Assembly (NCBI RefSeq): GCF_002234675.1
Contig: NC_019876.2
Coordinates: 13,079,245 to 13,143,244, forward strand
From: Oryzias latipes
Lineage: Eukaryota; Chordata; Actinopteri; Beloniformes; Adrianichthyidae
Direction of reading: 5' to 3'
Length of the DNA: 64,000 bases
Part shown: positions 38,384 through 48,025 of the stretch, in pieces
Layout of the letters: every line of letters starts with the position of its first letter
Position numbering within the stretch: the first letter of the stretch is position 1
Program-made: the position numbers and the translations under genes
The notes under the pieces: generated by a model
Database searches by the model: none
What the model was told of the DNA's origin: nothing
What the model saw: only the letters and a program-made list of their open reading frames with translations

Positions 38384-38433
38384 TCACCTAGTATCTGCAG
38401 GCTGCTGGAATCTGGCTGCACCTCATCAGCCAT
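19835..38433 (-). CDS. hspa12b: Heat shock 70 kDa protein 12B (HSPA12B), complete, 13 coding exons
   Basis: Exons in transcript order: 38388-38433, 38057-38139, 36733-36857, 36482-36668, 35636-35740, 35409-35525, 32579-32756, 27263-27349, 24489-24593, 23737-23995, 23565-23668, 20894-21084, 19835-20308. Phases close and total 2061 nt, 686 residues, the length I recall for human HSPA12B. The start [13 protein letters not shown] differs from mammals, but exon 2 already matches the family's ITPLTPS motif. Actin/Hsp70-fold nucleotide-binding motifs are present: [13 protein letters not shown] (about 60-72), [14 protein letters not shown] (about 314-327) and [12 protein letters not shown] (about 481-492). 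The tail [23 protein letters not shown] favours HSPA12B over HSPA12A. The family lacks the canonical Hsp70 substrate-binding domain; HSPA12B is endothelium-enriched and linked to angiogenesis. No lesion seen. Introns hold many transposons. Confidence 0.97.
21190..21461 (+). mobile_element. tRNA-derived SINE, second copy
   Basis: Same family as 12321-12594 but in plus orientation: GGCAGTGCAGCGGTTGGGCC (A-box region), GCAGGTTCAATTCCCGCC (B box with one change), then the body and a TATACCATTTACCA tail. It lies in an hspa12b intron. No clear target-site duplication. Confidence 0.7.
21950..22297 (+). repeat. High-copy teleost dispersed repeat (GGAGCCTATCCCAG type)
   Basis: Contains the blocks GGAGCCTATCCCAG, GGGACAATTTAGAGTTGCCA, GGGAGAACATGCAAACTCCA and GAGCGCTAACCACTGC in the order usual for a very common fish interspersed repeat. 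It lies in hspa12b intron sequence. Fragments of the same family are at 36240-36350 and 47285-47545. I do not assign the class with confidence. Confidence 0.7.
22300..23060. repeat. A/T-rich degenerate tandem array in an hspa12b intron
   Basis: About 760 bp in which units resembling GATTAAAGTCAGAAATCT, GTGGGATTAAAGT and GGATCAAAGTCAG recur at irregular spacing. It looks like an old, decayed minisatellite. No coding potential. Confidence 0.5.
23066..23474 (+). mobile_element. GACCCACTCC-family TIR element, degraded copy
   Basis: Left end TTTAAAGACAGAGGAAAATTG (diverged), right end AAAGGGGGTCTTTAA. It retains TGACGGAGGACAATTATAAAG and GCTCTGCAGAAACAATGTCC. The segment with the CATCCACTTGTAGAC landmark is deleted. 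Confidence 0.6.
25650..26745 (+). mobile_element. Retroposon 3' end with (TTGAA)n tail
   Basis: The recognisable part is the 3' end, about 26400-26741: GAGGTTTCTTCG, GGGAGTTTTTCCTTACC, TGATTTTGGGCTATACAAAT, then AATAAAATTGAATTGAATTG pentamers. This order is typical of a very common teleost retroposon tail. Upstream, at about 26165-26335, two roughly 100-bp imperfect units of CTCCTGCTCCTACACCTGGC type repeat in tandem. The 5' limit is uncertain and no reverse transcriptase frame is visible. It lies in an hspa12b intron. Confidence 0.55.
27385..27722 (+). mobile_element. GACCCACTCC-family TIR element, partial copy
   Basis: Lacks a clear left terminus but carries TTTTTAACATGTTCTTG, AATCAGGAGCAGAGG and GCTCTGCAGAAACTAAGTCC, ending at AACAGATCAAAAGATC. 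It lies in an hspa12b intron directly 5' (in transcript terms) of exon 27263-27349. Confidence 0.55.
31053..31690 (+). mobile_element. GACCCACTCC-family TIR element in an hspa12b intron
   Basis: Left end AAACACCAACTCTGATG; right end GATTGAAGTGGGTCTTTAA. Near full length (about 640 bp), with all the internal landmarks of the family. Confidence 0.75.
32150..32222. mobile_element. Solo Tc1-type terminal repeats
   Basis: ACAGTGACGGAAATAAGTAT followed by TTGATCC and, after about 10 bp, GGATCAAATACTTATTTCT as the inverted partner. These are the termini of a Tc1/mariner-type fish element with essentially the whole interior deleted. TA flanks cannot be fixed. Confidence 0.6.
34200..34530 (-). mobile_element. 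Non-LTR retrotransposon fragment (reverse-transcriptase C-terminal region)
   Basis: The minus-strand frame reads [29 protein letters not shown] and [20 protein letters not shown]. This is the pattern of the region downstream of the reverse transcriptase domain in RTE/BovB-like fish LINEs (MLRW..GVTRMDRIRN..GKRPRGRPKKRW). It is truncated on both sides. It lies in an hspa12b intron. Confidence 0.7.
35779..36193 (-). mobile_element. GACCCACTCC-family TIR element, inverted partial copy
   Basis: In plus-strand order it runs from TTAAGGACCCTCTCTAATTG to ACAAAGTGGTTCTTTAA, with GACATAGTTTCTGCAGAGCG and GGCAGGACTGTTGGTGCAGA inside. It lies between hspa12b exons 36482-36668 and 35636-35740. Confidence 0.65.
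36240..36390 (-). repeat. Dispersed-repeat fragment plus (AATG)n-like run
   Basis: Contains GACTGGCGACCTGTCCAGG and GGGATAGGCTCCAGCAGCC, the antisense of the family at 21950-22297. It ends in an imperfect ATGAATGAATCAATGAATTA run (36353-36385). Confidence 0.6.
36924..37812 (-). mobile_element. GACCCACTCC-family TIR element, split by a second transposon
   Basis: One end, TATAAAGACCCACTCCAGTC, is clear at 36924. The family sequence is interrupted at 37041-37504 and resumes with AGAAATTCACCTCTGAGTTG. The far end near 37770-37812 is eroded. Around 37565-37630 the plus strand reads [19 protein letters not shown], the conserved antisense frame of the family. Confidence 0.7.
37041..37504. mobile_element. 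MITE with 24-bp perfect inverted repeats, nested in a family copy
   Basis: Both ends read TAATTGAATCGGTTAGTTCA followed by AAAG, perfectly inverted over 24 bp including the outer TA. The outer TA suggests a TA target duplication of the Tc1/mariner kind. About 460 bp with no open frame. About 27 bp of host sequence at the insertion point seems to be missing relative to other family copies. Confidence 0.8.
38325..38382 (+). repeat. (GT)n microsatellite abutting an hspa12b splice donor
   Basis: About 29 GT units. On the coding (minus) strand this is (CA)n starting at intron position +6, directly after the GTGAG donor of the first coding exon (38388-38433). Confidence 0.95.
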
Positions 38434-39037
38434 CTTCACAGGAGCCAGGGTCTGCAGAAGAACACAAACCCCAACTTTGTACTCAGACTTAAATGGGTCT
38501 GTTTGAGTCTTGGAGTGACATGTATTCACTGCATAAATGAAATACAAAAAGAGAAAATTCCACAAACGTACATTTCCAATGGGCGTATGCTTTTTCATTA
38601 AACACAACAACATACTAGGTTTGTCCTCTGACAGCTTTCAGGAAGGGATGTCTTAATCACATTTAACTCATATGTTGTTCATGTGGCACTCTCCAGCTAC
38701 AAGTGTTGAAACTAATTGTGACACATGGTTTGCTTTTGGTGCCTTTTGTCAGAAACAAGCAAGATATCAGCACTTAGCCAGGATAACAAAGAACCAACTC
38801 AAGCCAAACCTGTAAATTCTTTTTTTTTAACATCTAGATTTGAGGTTTCGTGGCTCAAGCATTTCTTCAGTTTTCATTACTCCTCTATTTTGGACCTAAA
38901 AATAACTAAACTGTCACATTTTTTCTCTTTTTTTTAAACATTTGTCTTAGATTTTGTACCCAAAGGATCATTGTTATGCAGTTAAAAAAGGACAAGCACA
39001 TTAAAAAATGATTATTTCATTGAGGTCATATATTTAT

Positions 39038-39606
39038 TCAACCCACTCTGAATGAAAATATGTTTTCATCTGCGTTTTTACCATGTTCTTGTGTCATATT
39101 TCTGATGATTGAGGACACATGTAAATAAAATGAAAATTAAAATGTCTTTATTTGAATTGCTGTGAATCAGACGAAAAACTGCTGTTTTAAAAAAAGAGCT
39201 TATCTGAGATGTAGAAAACATCCGCACCCGCTCCATTCTGATGCATCCACTTGGAGACTAGATCCATGTACATCTTTGTTTTCCTGGTCTGAGCTGGCAT
39301 CTGACTCAAAACTATACGTCTGGATAGCCCAGATATTGCTTACCATTTTTGTTGCACTACTAATATTGAGTTGGGAGTGTGAGGGGCTTTAAGTTAGAAA
39401 GAAGGCATGTAGATAGAGAGCTCTCAGCAATGGGGAAATAAGGGAGGGGGGTTCCTGCCCACAACTCAGAGTTGCTCCGCAGAAGCTGTGTCCTAGAAAA
39501 CAACACTGATTTTTTCATTTTGGCCAAAAATGCCCTACCGTTGATTATAATTAAGTGACCACTGGGAATGCTTTTAAAATAGATCAAAAGATTATCTGGT
39601 CTTTAA
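39038..39606 (+). mobile_element. GACCCACTCC-family TIR element
   Basis: Left end TTCAACCCACTCTGAATG; right end AGATTATCTGGTCTTTAA. It carries GATGCATCCACTTGGAGAC and CTGGTCTGAGCTGGCATC. Confidence 0.7.
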
Positions 39607-41070
39607 TCTGATCTTTGGACATTTGCATATTGACATAAGTGCAAGGTACAGTACAGGAATATGAAGATAATCAACTTTGAGAAACAAAAAAACTTGATCC
39701 CCTTTTTATGGTTTTAATCAAGCAAGAATCTTTTTGGTGAATCGGTTGGTGAATGTTTTACCACCTTTATTTAAGCATCTTGTTTGCGCCTTTTTCTAAT
39801 TTCAAAAAAGCATTTCCAGTTTGGTACAAAGGAGGATTTAAATCTAAACAGGAAACAGGTTAAAAATCACTTTTGTTTTTCTGCAGGAAGTTTATAAATG
39901 ATAAATGCTCTCAATGTTTTTTTTTTGAGAAACTTTACTTTTAATAGAGAAAAAAAACTTTGAAAGTGTACAAGGCAAGCTTTCATTAGCTTTTGTCTTT
40001 ATTGTGCCTTTCAAATCACTTTGATTTCAAATTTGTGTTGCATAATCTGCATCAGATGTCTGCATCAGATGGAACATGCTGCTTTTTCTGGTGCACTTTT
40101 ATCTTTCAAGAGTCTCATGAAACAGATGTCTGTGCTTCGTGAATGCATGCATGTGTGTGGGCTACACACAAGTCAGTAAATAAAAATAAAAATCCTGTTT
40201 ATGCACACAGACCTCTACATACAATGATTCATTCGTCTGTCACATACATTTCTTTCTGCGACCTCAGCTTCCTTTCCCAGCATTCCACTGTGTGATGACA
40301 AATCCAGAGAGGATGAAATGCCACGCGCTTAAACCATCTTTTATCTGTCTCTGATCATCTCTTCAAGCTCAGTTTTTTTGTGGCTTTTTTACTGGACCAG
40401 CAGAACAAGTGAGACCTTACATCAGGGACAAAAAAGCTGTGTAAAATCAACAATAATAGTTCTTCTGGTTCCAAAATTTTAGAAAAACATGGAAAACATG
40501 TTGGAATCGTTTACAAAAAAAAGAATTTTCGGGAACTAATTATGCAATTATGTTGGATTAAGTCAAATTAAATCATGTCAAAGGCAGTTTACTGAAGAAA
40601 AAAAAGGTTCAACTTTGAGGACCCATACCTTTGTTAGTTGGACTCAACACTTAGATGCTGCCTTCTCCTACTAAAGAAGAAATGTTTTCCCAAAAACTGG
40701 AATTCTGCAAATGAGGAATCAAACTCCAAGGAGAGAGATGGATCAAAGAATGATAGGAAGAAATAGCTGCAGGATAAATCCTTGAAAACTCCTTGTTCAA
40801 AATGCAAAACGTCCCAGCTGTCAAGCAAGTAAACTTTCCAAAACTTGGAATTCCCAAATTGGACCAAAGCTTTGAGAGCGGAGTTCTGACTGGGGTTTGT
40901 GGGACTTAAGTTTCTGCAGCCGAGTGCTCCTTCTTTCTGCTCTGCTCTGACTGTCAGACAAAAGTGGTCTTACACGCACACACACACACACACAGCAACA
41001 CACACAACTTTCAGTAGTGGGAGGGATGTGACAGCACATAAGGGGGGGAATGCTGGGGGATTTACCTCAC

Positions 41071-41175
41071 CAGGAAAAAGTCAAAATGTGAGTCGGAGGC
41101 TGAGGGTGGATCCTGATTAAGTCATCTTTCACTCTCACTCATCTCCAACTCCTCCTCATCCTCTATTTAATTAGC
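41071..41175 (-). promoter_or_regulatory. Candidate hspa12b promoter and untranslated first exon
   Basis: On the minus strand the order is CAGGAAGAGC (an ETS-type GGAA site), TTAAATAG (a TATA-like box at about 41163-41170), about 60 bp of possible exon, then TTTTTCCTG followed by the donor GTGAGG at 41069-41070. The distance to the coding exon acceptor at 38451 would make a 2.6 kb intron. This is inference from signal order only. Upstream ATGs in the putative exon count against it slightly. Confidence 0.3.
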
Positions 41176-43552
41176 TCTTCCTGTCTTCTCCTTCCCCCCC
41201 CACCCCTTCCATTCTATTTTTCCTCATTCCGTCCATGTTTTGAGGCACCCAGGTGGCAGATTTTAGCCTCAAATCATGAGTTTCAGACGCTTTTTCTGAA
41301 GGAAACTAAACCTCTGCTCCACTCTCAACATCTTACTCTAGTTAGTAGCAGCAAGAACTAGCGGGAGCCGTTTTCCTCTCATCCTTTTCCAAGAAATGTG
41401 ACTGTCAGACTCATATCTGTTCTCTCCGGATGCAGCAACAGCAGGACACTGATTAGCATGAACAGCAGGGAGATAACTGCAAAACAGATATCTGGAATCT
41501 CTTTGTTTCCTTGGTTTTTGCTTCCTATAGGATCGGGAATTGATTTTTCCTCCTTCAGTTTTTGGTTTCCTGATGTCTGTTCGAATCCTGAGGTCCACTT
41601 TTAAACTACAGGGATCTGATTTCTCCACTCTGGAGCAGATGATTGAAAGCATACATTAACCCCCGGTGCTTTTGCGTGCACGTACACATGCACACATTGG
41701 GACTAACCTTCCTGACTCCCAATGGGCAAAAAAAGGCAGAGCTCTTGAGTATGTGGAGGGAAAATGCCCAAGGTACACACACACATACGTCCACTCCTTC
41801 TCCAGTTAGATTTAGCAATTGAATTACTGGTAGTGTGTCTGGAAGACATTACCTGGCAGTCCCCCCTTTGCTGTACAAAAACCAAGGGGCCCCATTACAC
41901 ATCCAACCATCCCTTCTTTCTCTTTGCCACTTGTGCTGTATTATTCTTGCTCTCATTGTTCTTAATTCATTTTTGCGGATCGAGATTTCTTAGTTTGATC
42001 TCTCTTCCTTATTTTTTCTACCCCCATTCTATTTATTGGCGTCCAACTTTACCCCCTTGACTCTTACTGTTGCAAATATGCATCAACTTACCTTAACCCT
42101 GTGAAGCCCACTACATCAAAGAATTTACAAAAAATTCGATTTTTTTGGGTGAAAATGTGGATGAGGCCCACAAAAAAAAATCAATCTTTTCTTCTTTTTT
42201 GAGATATAGATAGTATATATCTGGAAATGTTGCGTGATTTAGTTAACTTTTTCCTCAAAACACTCTTAGTTTAAGATGCACAAATCTTGACATGTGCTCA
42301 GGAAAAAAGCACCACTGTTTCCACACATCCACACATTTTAACATTGTGTAACTGTATTATAAAGAATTAATTATCAAGAAATGTTGCATTGTTTTAATAC
42401 AGCAAGTAGTCATTAACAAAAGAAATGGGTGAGTTATTCTCACCATGTTTTAAAAATTAGCTAAACTTTTTCCCACCAAAAGTTTTTTTTTAAGATTTCA
42501 TGAGCAGGAAAAGCCCTTCTACTCCCCCTAGTGGAATGATAATGAATTACAGGGAAGAAACCACAGACCAAGTTTTATACAATGGGTTTTTAAGGAAAGC
42601 TTGGATCATGCAAATGAGGAAAGGGTCTCAAAGATGTCTGTATCAAACATGATATGAATAATTATAGGGTTACTTTAGCATCTGTGTGAAAGCAAAAACA
42701 TAAAACACTTTTTTATCACAGCTGGAAATAAGTTCAGGCGTCAAGGGATAAATATCTGACAAGTTTGGCACTTTCTTTGTGTGCGTTTGGCCCTCAGTTG
42801 GCCCTCCATCCCTTTCGTCAACTTCACCCTTCACTTCAGACGTCAGGAAACTCGGCACAGGAAGTGATGAAGTCAGGTGACAGGGCGGAGACCCTCCGTG
42901 ACATTCCTTGCATGAATTCGACATTATCTCTGGGACCACGGAAGTCCTCAAGAAACGGAAACACACCCATAACATGCAACACACATGTGCGAGGGCGAGC
43001 ACACCGCTCTCCCTGCAGCTGCTTTAAATAGCCCAGAATGTCAACATCAGCCTCAATGAGGACTTCCCAAGATAGCACCACAGTATAGATGCAACAAAGA
43101 GCCAAGATTTTGAGGATTCTCTTTTCAAACTAAGAGTGGAAAAAACGAAAGTGACCATGATTTAGATGTTTTTACTTAACACCAAAACTTAGTTTAGTTT
43201 GGGATTTAGATAATTAGAACTTCCATTGTTCATTTATGCCTTTGCTTTGAATCATATCTAAACTTAAATGTAATTAAATACATTTTAGTTAAATTGTCTT
43301 CATTTTGGCTAAAGACTGCAGAAACTATAGACAATGGGCATTAAACTAAATGTTTTTGCATAAAAATAAAAAACACACAGACATTGGGTACATTAAGGAA
43401 CTGTGTGACTTGAAACACTTGTGGTTTTCAAGTGTGAAAAAGTAAATAAAGTCTTACAAATTAAATGCAATGGTAATCCTGGTGTTTCCAGCATCCATTT
43501 TCTGAGACAGCCTTGGACTGAAACTCAATCATTGTTTTCTAAGAAGGCGAGC

Positions 43553-43642
43553 AGTATAGCAGAGAGGTGGGAGTGTGAGAATATGGGGCTTGACGTTGAG
43601 TGGGCCTCTAGCACCCCTGCTATTCTCACACTGTGCTATACT
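43553..43642. other. Imperfect hairpin (9-bp and 12-bp perfect stems)
   Basis: AGTATAGCA (43553-43561) pairs with TGCTATACT (43634-43642). AGTGTGAGAATA (43572-43583) pairs with TATTCTCACACT (43621-43632). There is a 10-nt bulge on one arm against one nt on the other, and a 37-nt loop. It could be a small MITE relic or a precursor-like RNA hairpin. I do not recognise a known microRNA. Confidence 0.4.
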
Positions 43643-45285
43643 GTTATACTTTTTGTTTTCTTAGGAAATACAACAAATACATGACATATTTTCTCAAAAA
43701 CAGAAAAACTATTGAACAGTTTGTTAAAAAAAAACCTGACAGCTAACATGAAATAAATGGGATTGATTCTGTGATGAGATTTACTTTCTGATTTCCACAA
43801 ACGGAATATTTTTTGTGGCTAAATACGGGTAAAAGTACACAGCACTCACTGTGATTTTAAATTCAGATAATGGTTAGTGAGGATTAAGCTTCCTTTTGAG
43901 CTGCTGAAGCTGGGTTTACACTGGTTTTCCAGTGGGTTAAAAGGCTTTTTATTTGATCTTTGTTAAAATTCAGATGTTTTTATTTTATTTTTTAAACTTA
44001 TATCTTTGCAAATCTATCCTTAGACAGAGACAGGGCTAAATCTCTGTTTTGTACAATAACTACTAATAATAAAGAATGAGTTAATTTCTGTTTTACTATG
44101 ATTTTTTTTCATTGTTGTAGATTAAATCTCAAATACTGATAAACACATTTGCTTTTTTCATAGATTTGTATAAGAGTTATTCTATAGACCGACACATACT
44201 TATGTATATATGCGTGTATGCACATAGATATGTAAATTTGTTTATACATGTATTATTTTCTTTCCATGTGGACTCTGGGTTTTTTGGGTGTTTTATGTTA
44301 TTTTCTGTTTTCCTTGTCAGTCTTTCTCTCAATCTCTTTATCGAAAAAATGGCTTTTATCTATTTTTCTTTATCAGCAAAACACAATTTTCAGTCAAATA
44401 CCGTAAGCACATAACAACCCACATGTTTATCTAATGATATATATTGTTTTTTGCATTGATATGGTAATAGTTTTTAAACTCATTGTACATGTCCTATTCT
44501 TCTAATTACACTTTTCAGGTAAAATATAAGAAATTATGATTTAGGCTATAAAATCTGGCAAAAAAGTCTTAGAATAGCCACACTGGCCTATACGGAATGA
44601 AATCCTCAGATATATATTTCATACATGGGCTTCAGGCCCTTTCCCCCCCAAAAAAAACGAGAGGAAGTAAGCAATAAAAACTGAGATTTAGAGGTTTAAA
44701 TGTCTGGCTGCTTAACTGAAACAAACCCATGACATTCTGCAGACGCAGCGCCAACTGCTCCTCTGTGGTGAGTCAGAACAGACGCTCTGACAGTGAGCAC
44801 CTGTACTCTCAGGAATAGCGACTCTCTGTCCACACACGTGTGCGTGCCAGCTCTTCCTCACCAGCACGTGAGGTTGTGTCGCCTGCGTTGGTGTGAATGA
44901 ATGTGTGTGGACTACAGTGCTGTGAGAGGTGGGGGTCCCGGGCCAGAGGAAAGCCTTTTGACGTGGCTAAACCGTGACATAAAGTCTGGACTATTGTGTA
45001 ATGAAAACCAGAGTTAGTGAGAAAGAGGGACTTACAGGAAGAGAACTTTTGATTTATGATTCAGAGATGGAAATTTATAGCAGGGGGGGACCAAGGGAAA
45101 TGGAGGATAAGGGGAAAGAAGTAAAATACTTTTTTTTTTCAGAAAATCAAGACTGGAAGTGGGAATAAAAACAAACCTAGCACGATTTACTTTTTCATTT
45201 CTAATAAGGGACAGTGCTCCTTATTAGTATTTGGAACTGTATTCCAAATTTCACAATTAACTTTAAACGGTTACAGTTACAGCCT

Positions 45286-45896
45286 TTAAAGACCCACTCC
45301 AATTAAAGTCCTTTTTTCTGGTGTTTTTAACATGTAATTGTAGCATTTTTCTCATGATGGAGGAAATATAAAAAGACAATAGGATTAAATAGCATTTCTT
45401 ATTATGTATTTGTTGAAATTGTGGTGAATCAGGAACAGACAAAAAAATGCTTTTTTGCAAAAGCTTGTAGTTGTTACGTACAAACTACAATCGACAAGCC
45501 ACAAGCTCCCTGCTCCGCTCCATGCTGATGCATCCTTGTAGACAAACAGATCCGTGAACGTCTTTGTTTTCCTCATCTGAGCTGACATCTGGCTCAAAAC
45601 TGTACGGCTGGATAGCTACAATACTGCTCACCATTTTTGTTGCACTGGTAAAGTTATGTTGGGGGGTTTGAGGGGCTGTAAGCTAGCGGGAGAGAGTGTT
45701 AAGAAAGGGATGATAGGAAATCAAAGTACTGTGTGCCACAACTCAAAGGTGAATTTTTGATGCCCTGCAGAAACTATGTCCTAGAAAACAATAGTTTTTT
45801 CTCGATTCTGACCAATTAAACGTCATAATGATAATTAAAAGACCACTGGGAACACTTTACAATAGATCAAAAGATAACTGGAGTGGGACTATAAAG
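45286..45896 (+). mobile_element. GACCCACTCC-family TIR element, near full length
   Basis: Left end TTTAAAGACCCACTCCAATT; right end AACTGGAGTGGGACTATAAA, one of the best preserved inverted-terminus pairs in the window. It retains most internal landmarks, including the CTCATCTGAGCTGACATC segment. Confidence 0.8.
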
Positions 45897-47284
45897 TCAT
45901 GGAGGGTAATTTGGATGAAAATCAGCTGCAGAAACAAAAATAAAAAACTGACAAAGAATGTCAAGAGATCCCCTGATCCGGAACATTTAGTCCAAGAAAA
46001 ACTTTAAAGTTCTTACACAACCCAATCCATATTGAATCTGTTAACTCCCTTAAGTGCACATTAACGAGAAATGTGATGCTATAACAGATTTATGAAAAAT
46101 CCCAGGCACAAAAAAAAACATCTTCAGATAGAAGCAATCAAGACAAGCCCCCCAAAACATGTGGTTTTAATCACAAAGAAATGTAAGCCTTCTATAGGAC
46201 TTTGGTTCCTTCCAAGAACACACACAGCAGATACACACACACACTCACATGCTCAAACTTAAGCTGACATTTAAAGGAACATCTGGCGTACTCAAATTGA
46301 ACGTCCCTGCTTCCTCTTCTGCACAGATCTGTGCATCACAAAGAAACAATGCAGTAGGCTGGAACAGTTACGCCAAGATTTATGAAGTGGTGCGGGATTG
46401 CTGTGACTCGGATGGACCAAGCAGCCCAAATAATATCCAACCAGTGTTTGAAATTAGAGATTTGTTCTGCAGAACAAGAGTAGAAAAGTACAGATCAACG
46501 TCTATCTAGTTTATTCTTTTTGTCTAATCAGAGCACTCTTAAGCAGACAAGCAAAAAAAAGGCAAATCATGGAAAAGGTTGTAGTTTGTTAGTTTTAGCA
46601 ACAGAGGCACAGTGAACCACATTCGCCCTCCTCTGGTAGTTTCAGGAAATGCAACCAGGCATGTCCACTTTACTTCTCTCTGTGTCCTTTTAATTTTTCT
46701 AAAATCTGCATATTTTAAAGAGAAATTGTGAGTAAAATGAGATAATTTTAGAGAAATTTGGAGTGCATCTTCATGTTGACTGTAACAGGTTTCACCAGCC
46801 TCAAAGGTGGCAGGGCTGCCCCACCCTGGTCATTATGATCAACCGGTCTGCTTGTTTTCCAACTTTTTCTGCTCAACTTGTTGCTGATTTGCTGAATCCA
46901 GTAATCCCTGGTTCTGAATGACTAAACACAACTGATTAAGCTAATCTGCAACGAGTGAAAGAAGGGATTGATGGAAGGAAATCAACAGGAGATCTTGAGG
47001 ACCAGGCTCAGCCAGTGCTACAGAAAGAGTTTTAAACATGACTGTTTTGGGACGATGGTCACAGAGAAGAGCACTAAATCAAAGTGGAGGACATGCAAAC
47101 ATCACTGCAGATATGAAGGAGAGAAAGATGCCAGATCTAGTCTAAATGGAATGGAAGAAGTAAAAAATAAATAAAAGAAACACTCCAAACACTGACAGCA
47201 AAACAGAAATTAAATGGTTCATTTAAATACTTTGGAAAAACACCGACACAATTCTTCTATTCGTATACAGAGATGTTTTAGAGC

Positions 47285-47545
47285 GGTTTTATGGTTAGCG
47301 CCTTGCCTACCAATGAGAAGGTTCTGTTTTTAATCCCAGCTGGGCCCTTTCTGTGTGCCGTTTGCATGTGTGGGTTTTCTCTGGGCCCTCCGGCTCAATC
47401 TGAAAACATGCTTCATAAGGTACTTGATGTCTCAAAATTGTCCCTTAGATGTGAATGTTGGACCTACATTGGACTGGCAACCTGTCCAACATTAGCTGAG
47501 ATAGGCTCCAGCAACCCCGTGACCCTGAAAGGGTTTAAGCTGGAA
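47285..47545 (-). repeat. Dispersed-repeat fragment (GGAGCCTATC family, antisense)
   Basis: Reads GGTTAGCGCCTTGCC, GTTTGCATGTGTGGGTTTTC and GAGATAGGCTCCAGCAACCC, i.e. pieces of the family at 21950-22297 in rearranged order and mixed orientation. Confidence 0.6.
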
Positions 47546-47834
47546 AATGGGTGGATGATGGAGGGATGCTTTAGAGGTGAGATCCTGAAGAGGTAGGAGA
47601 GTAAGAACAACAGAAAAACAATTATTTCCATGAACGAGACGTGCATGAATGAAATTTTACGGAAACTGGAGTCCATCATGGACAATCTTCTTCACCATCA
47701 TCCTCTGCATGAGACTGTGGGTGCCATGAGGAGCTCCTTCAGTCAGAAACTTTAACTGTGTGCTGCAGAAAGGAGGGATTAGCCCAGATATTTTTTCCTG
47801 TCACATATTTGGCTACGTACCAACAAGGGATTCA

Positions 47835-48025
47835 AGGCGCATTTAGCCCATGGTGTTCACACTGGACAAGGAGGGAAGGACTTCTTCTTCTTCTTCTTCG
47901 TTTTCTTTCTGTGCTTTTTAGTAGTGCATGTCCTCCACCTACAGTTGGAAGAGGCTCGACGTGAAGTGTCAAGAATCTTGCTTTAGGCTTTTTCCTTCAC
48001 AGCTGATTTATGAAAGACTTGATCC
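47835..48025 (+). repeat. Dispersed repeat shared with cct7 intron 7
   Basis: TTTAGCCCATGGTGTTCACA, CTCCACCTACAGTTGGAAGA and TTATGAAAGACTTGAT occur in the same order as at 10860-11110. A short (TTC)n run at 47881-47899 interrupts it. Confidence 0.6.

Noticed and set aside
45035-45085. Minus-strand TATA-like box and GTAAGT donor as an hspa12b first exon
   Set aside because: The TATA-like sequence is only about 40 bp from the donor, leaving an exon of about 14 nt. The candidate at 41.1 kb is better spaced.
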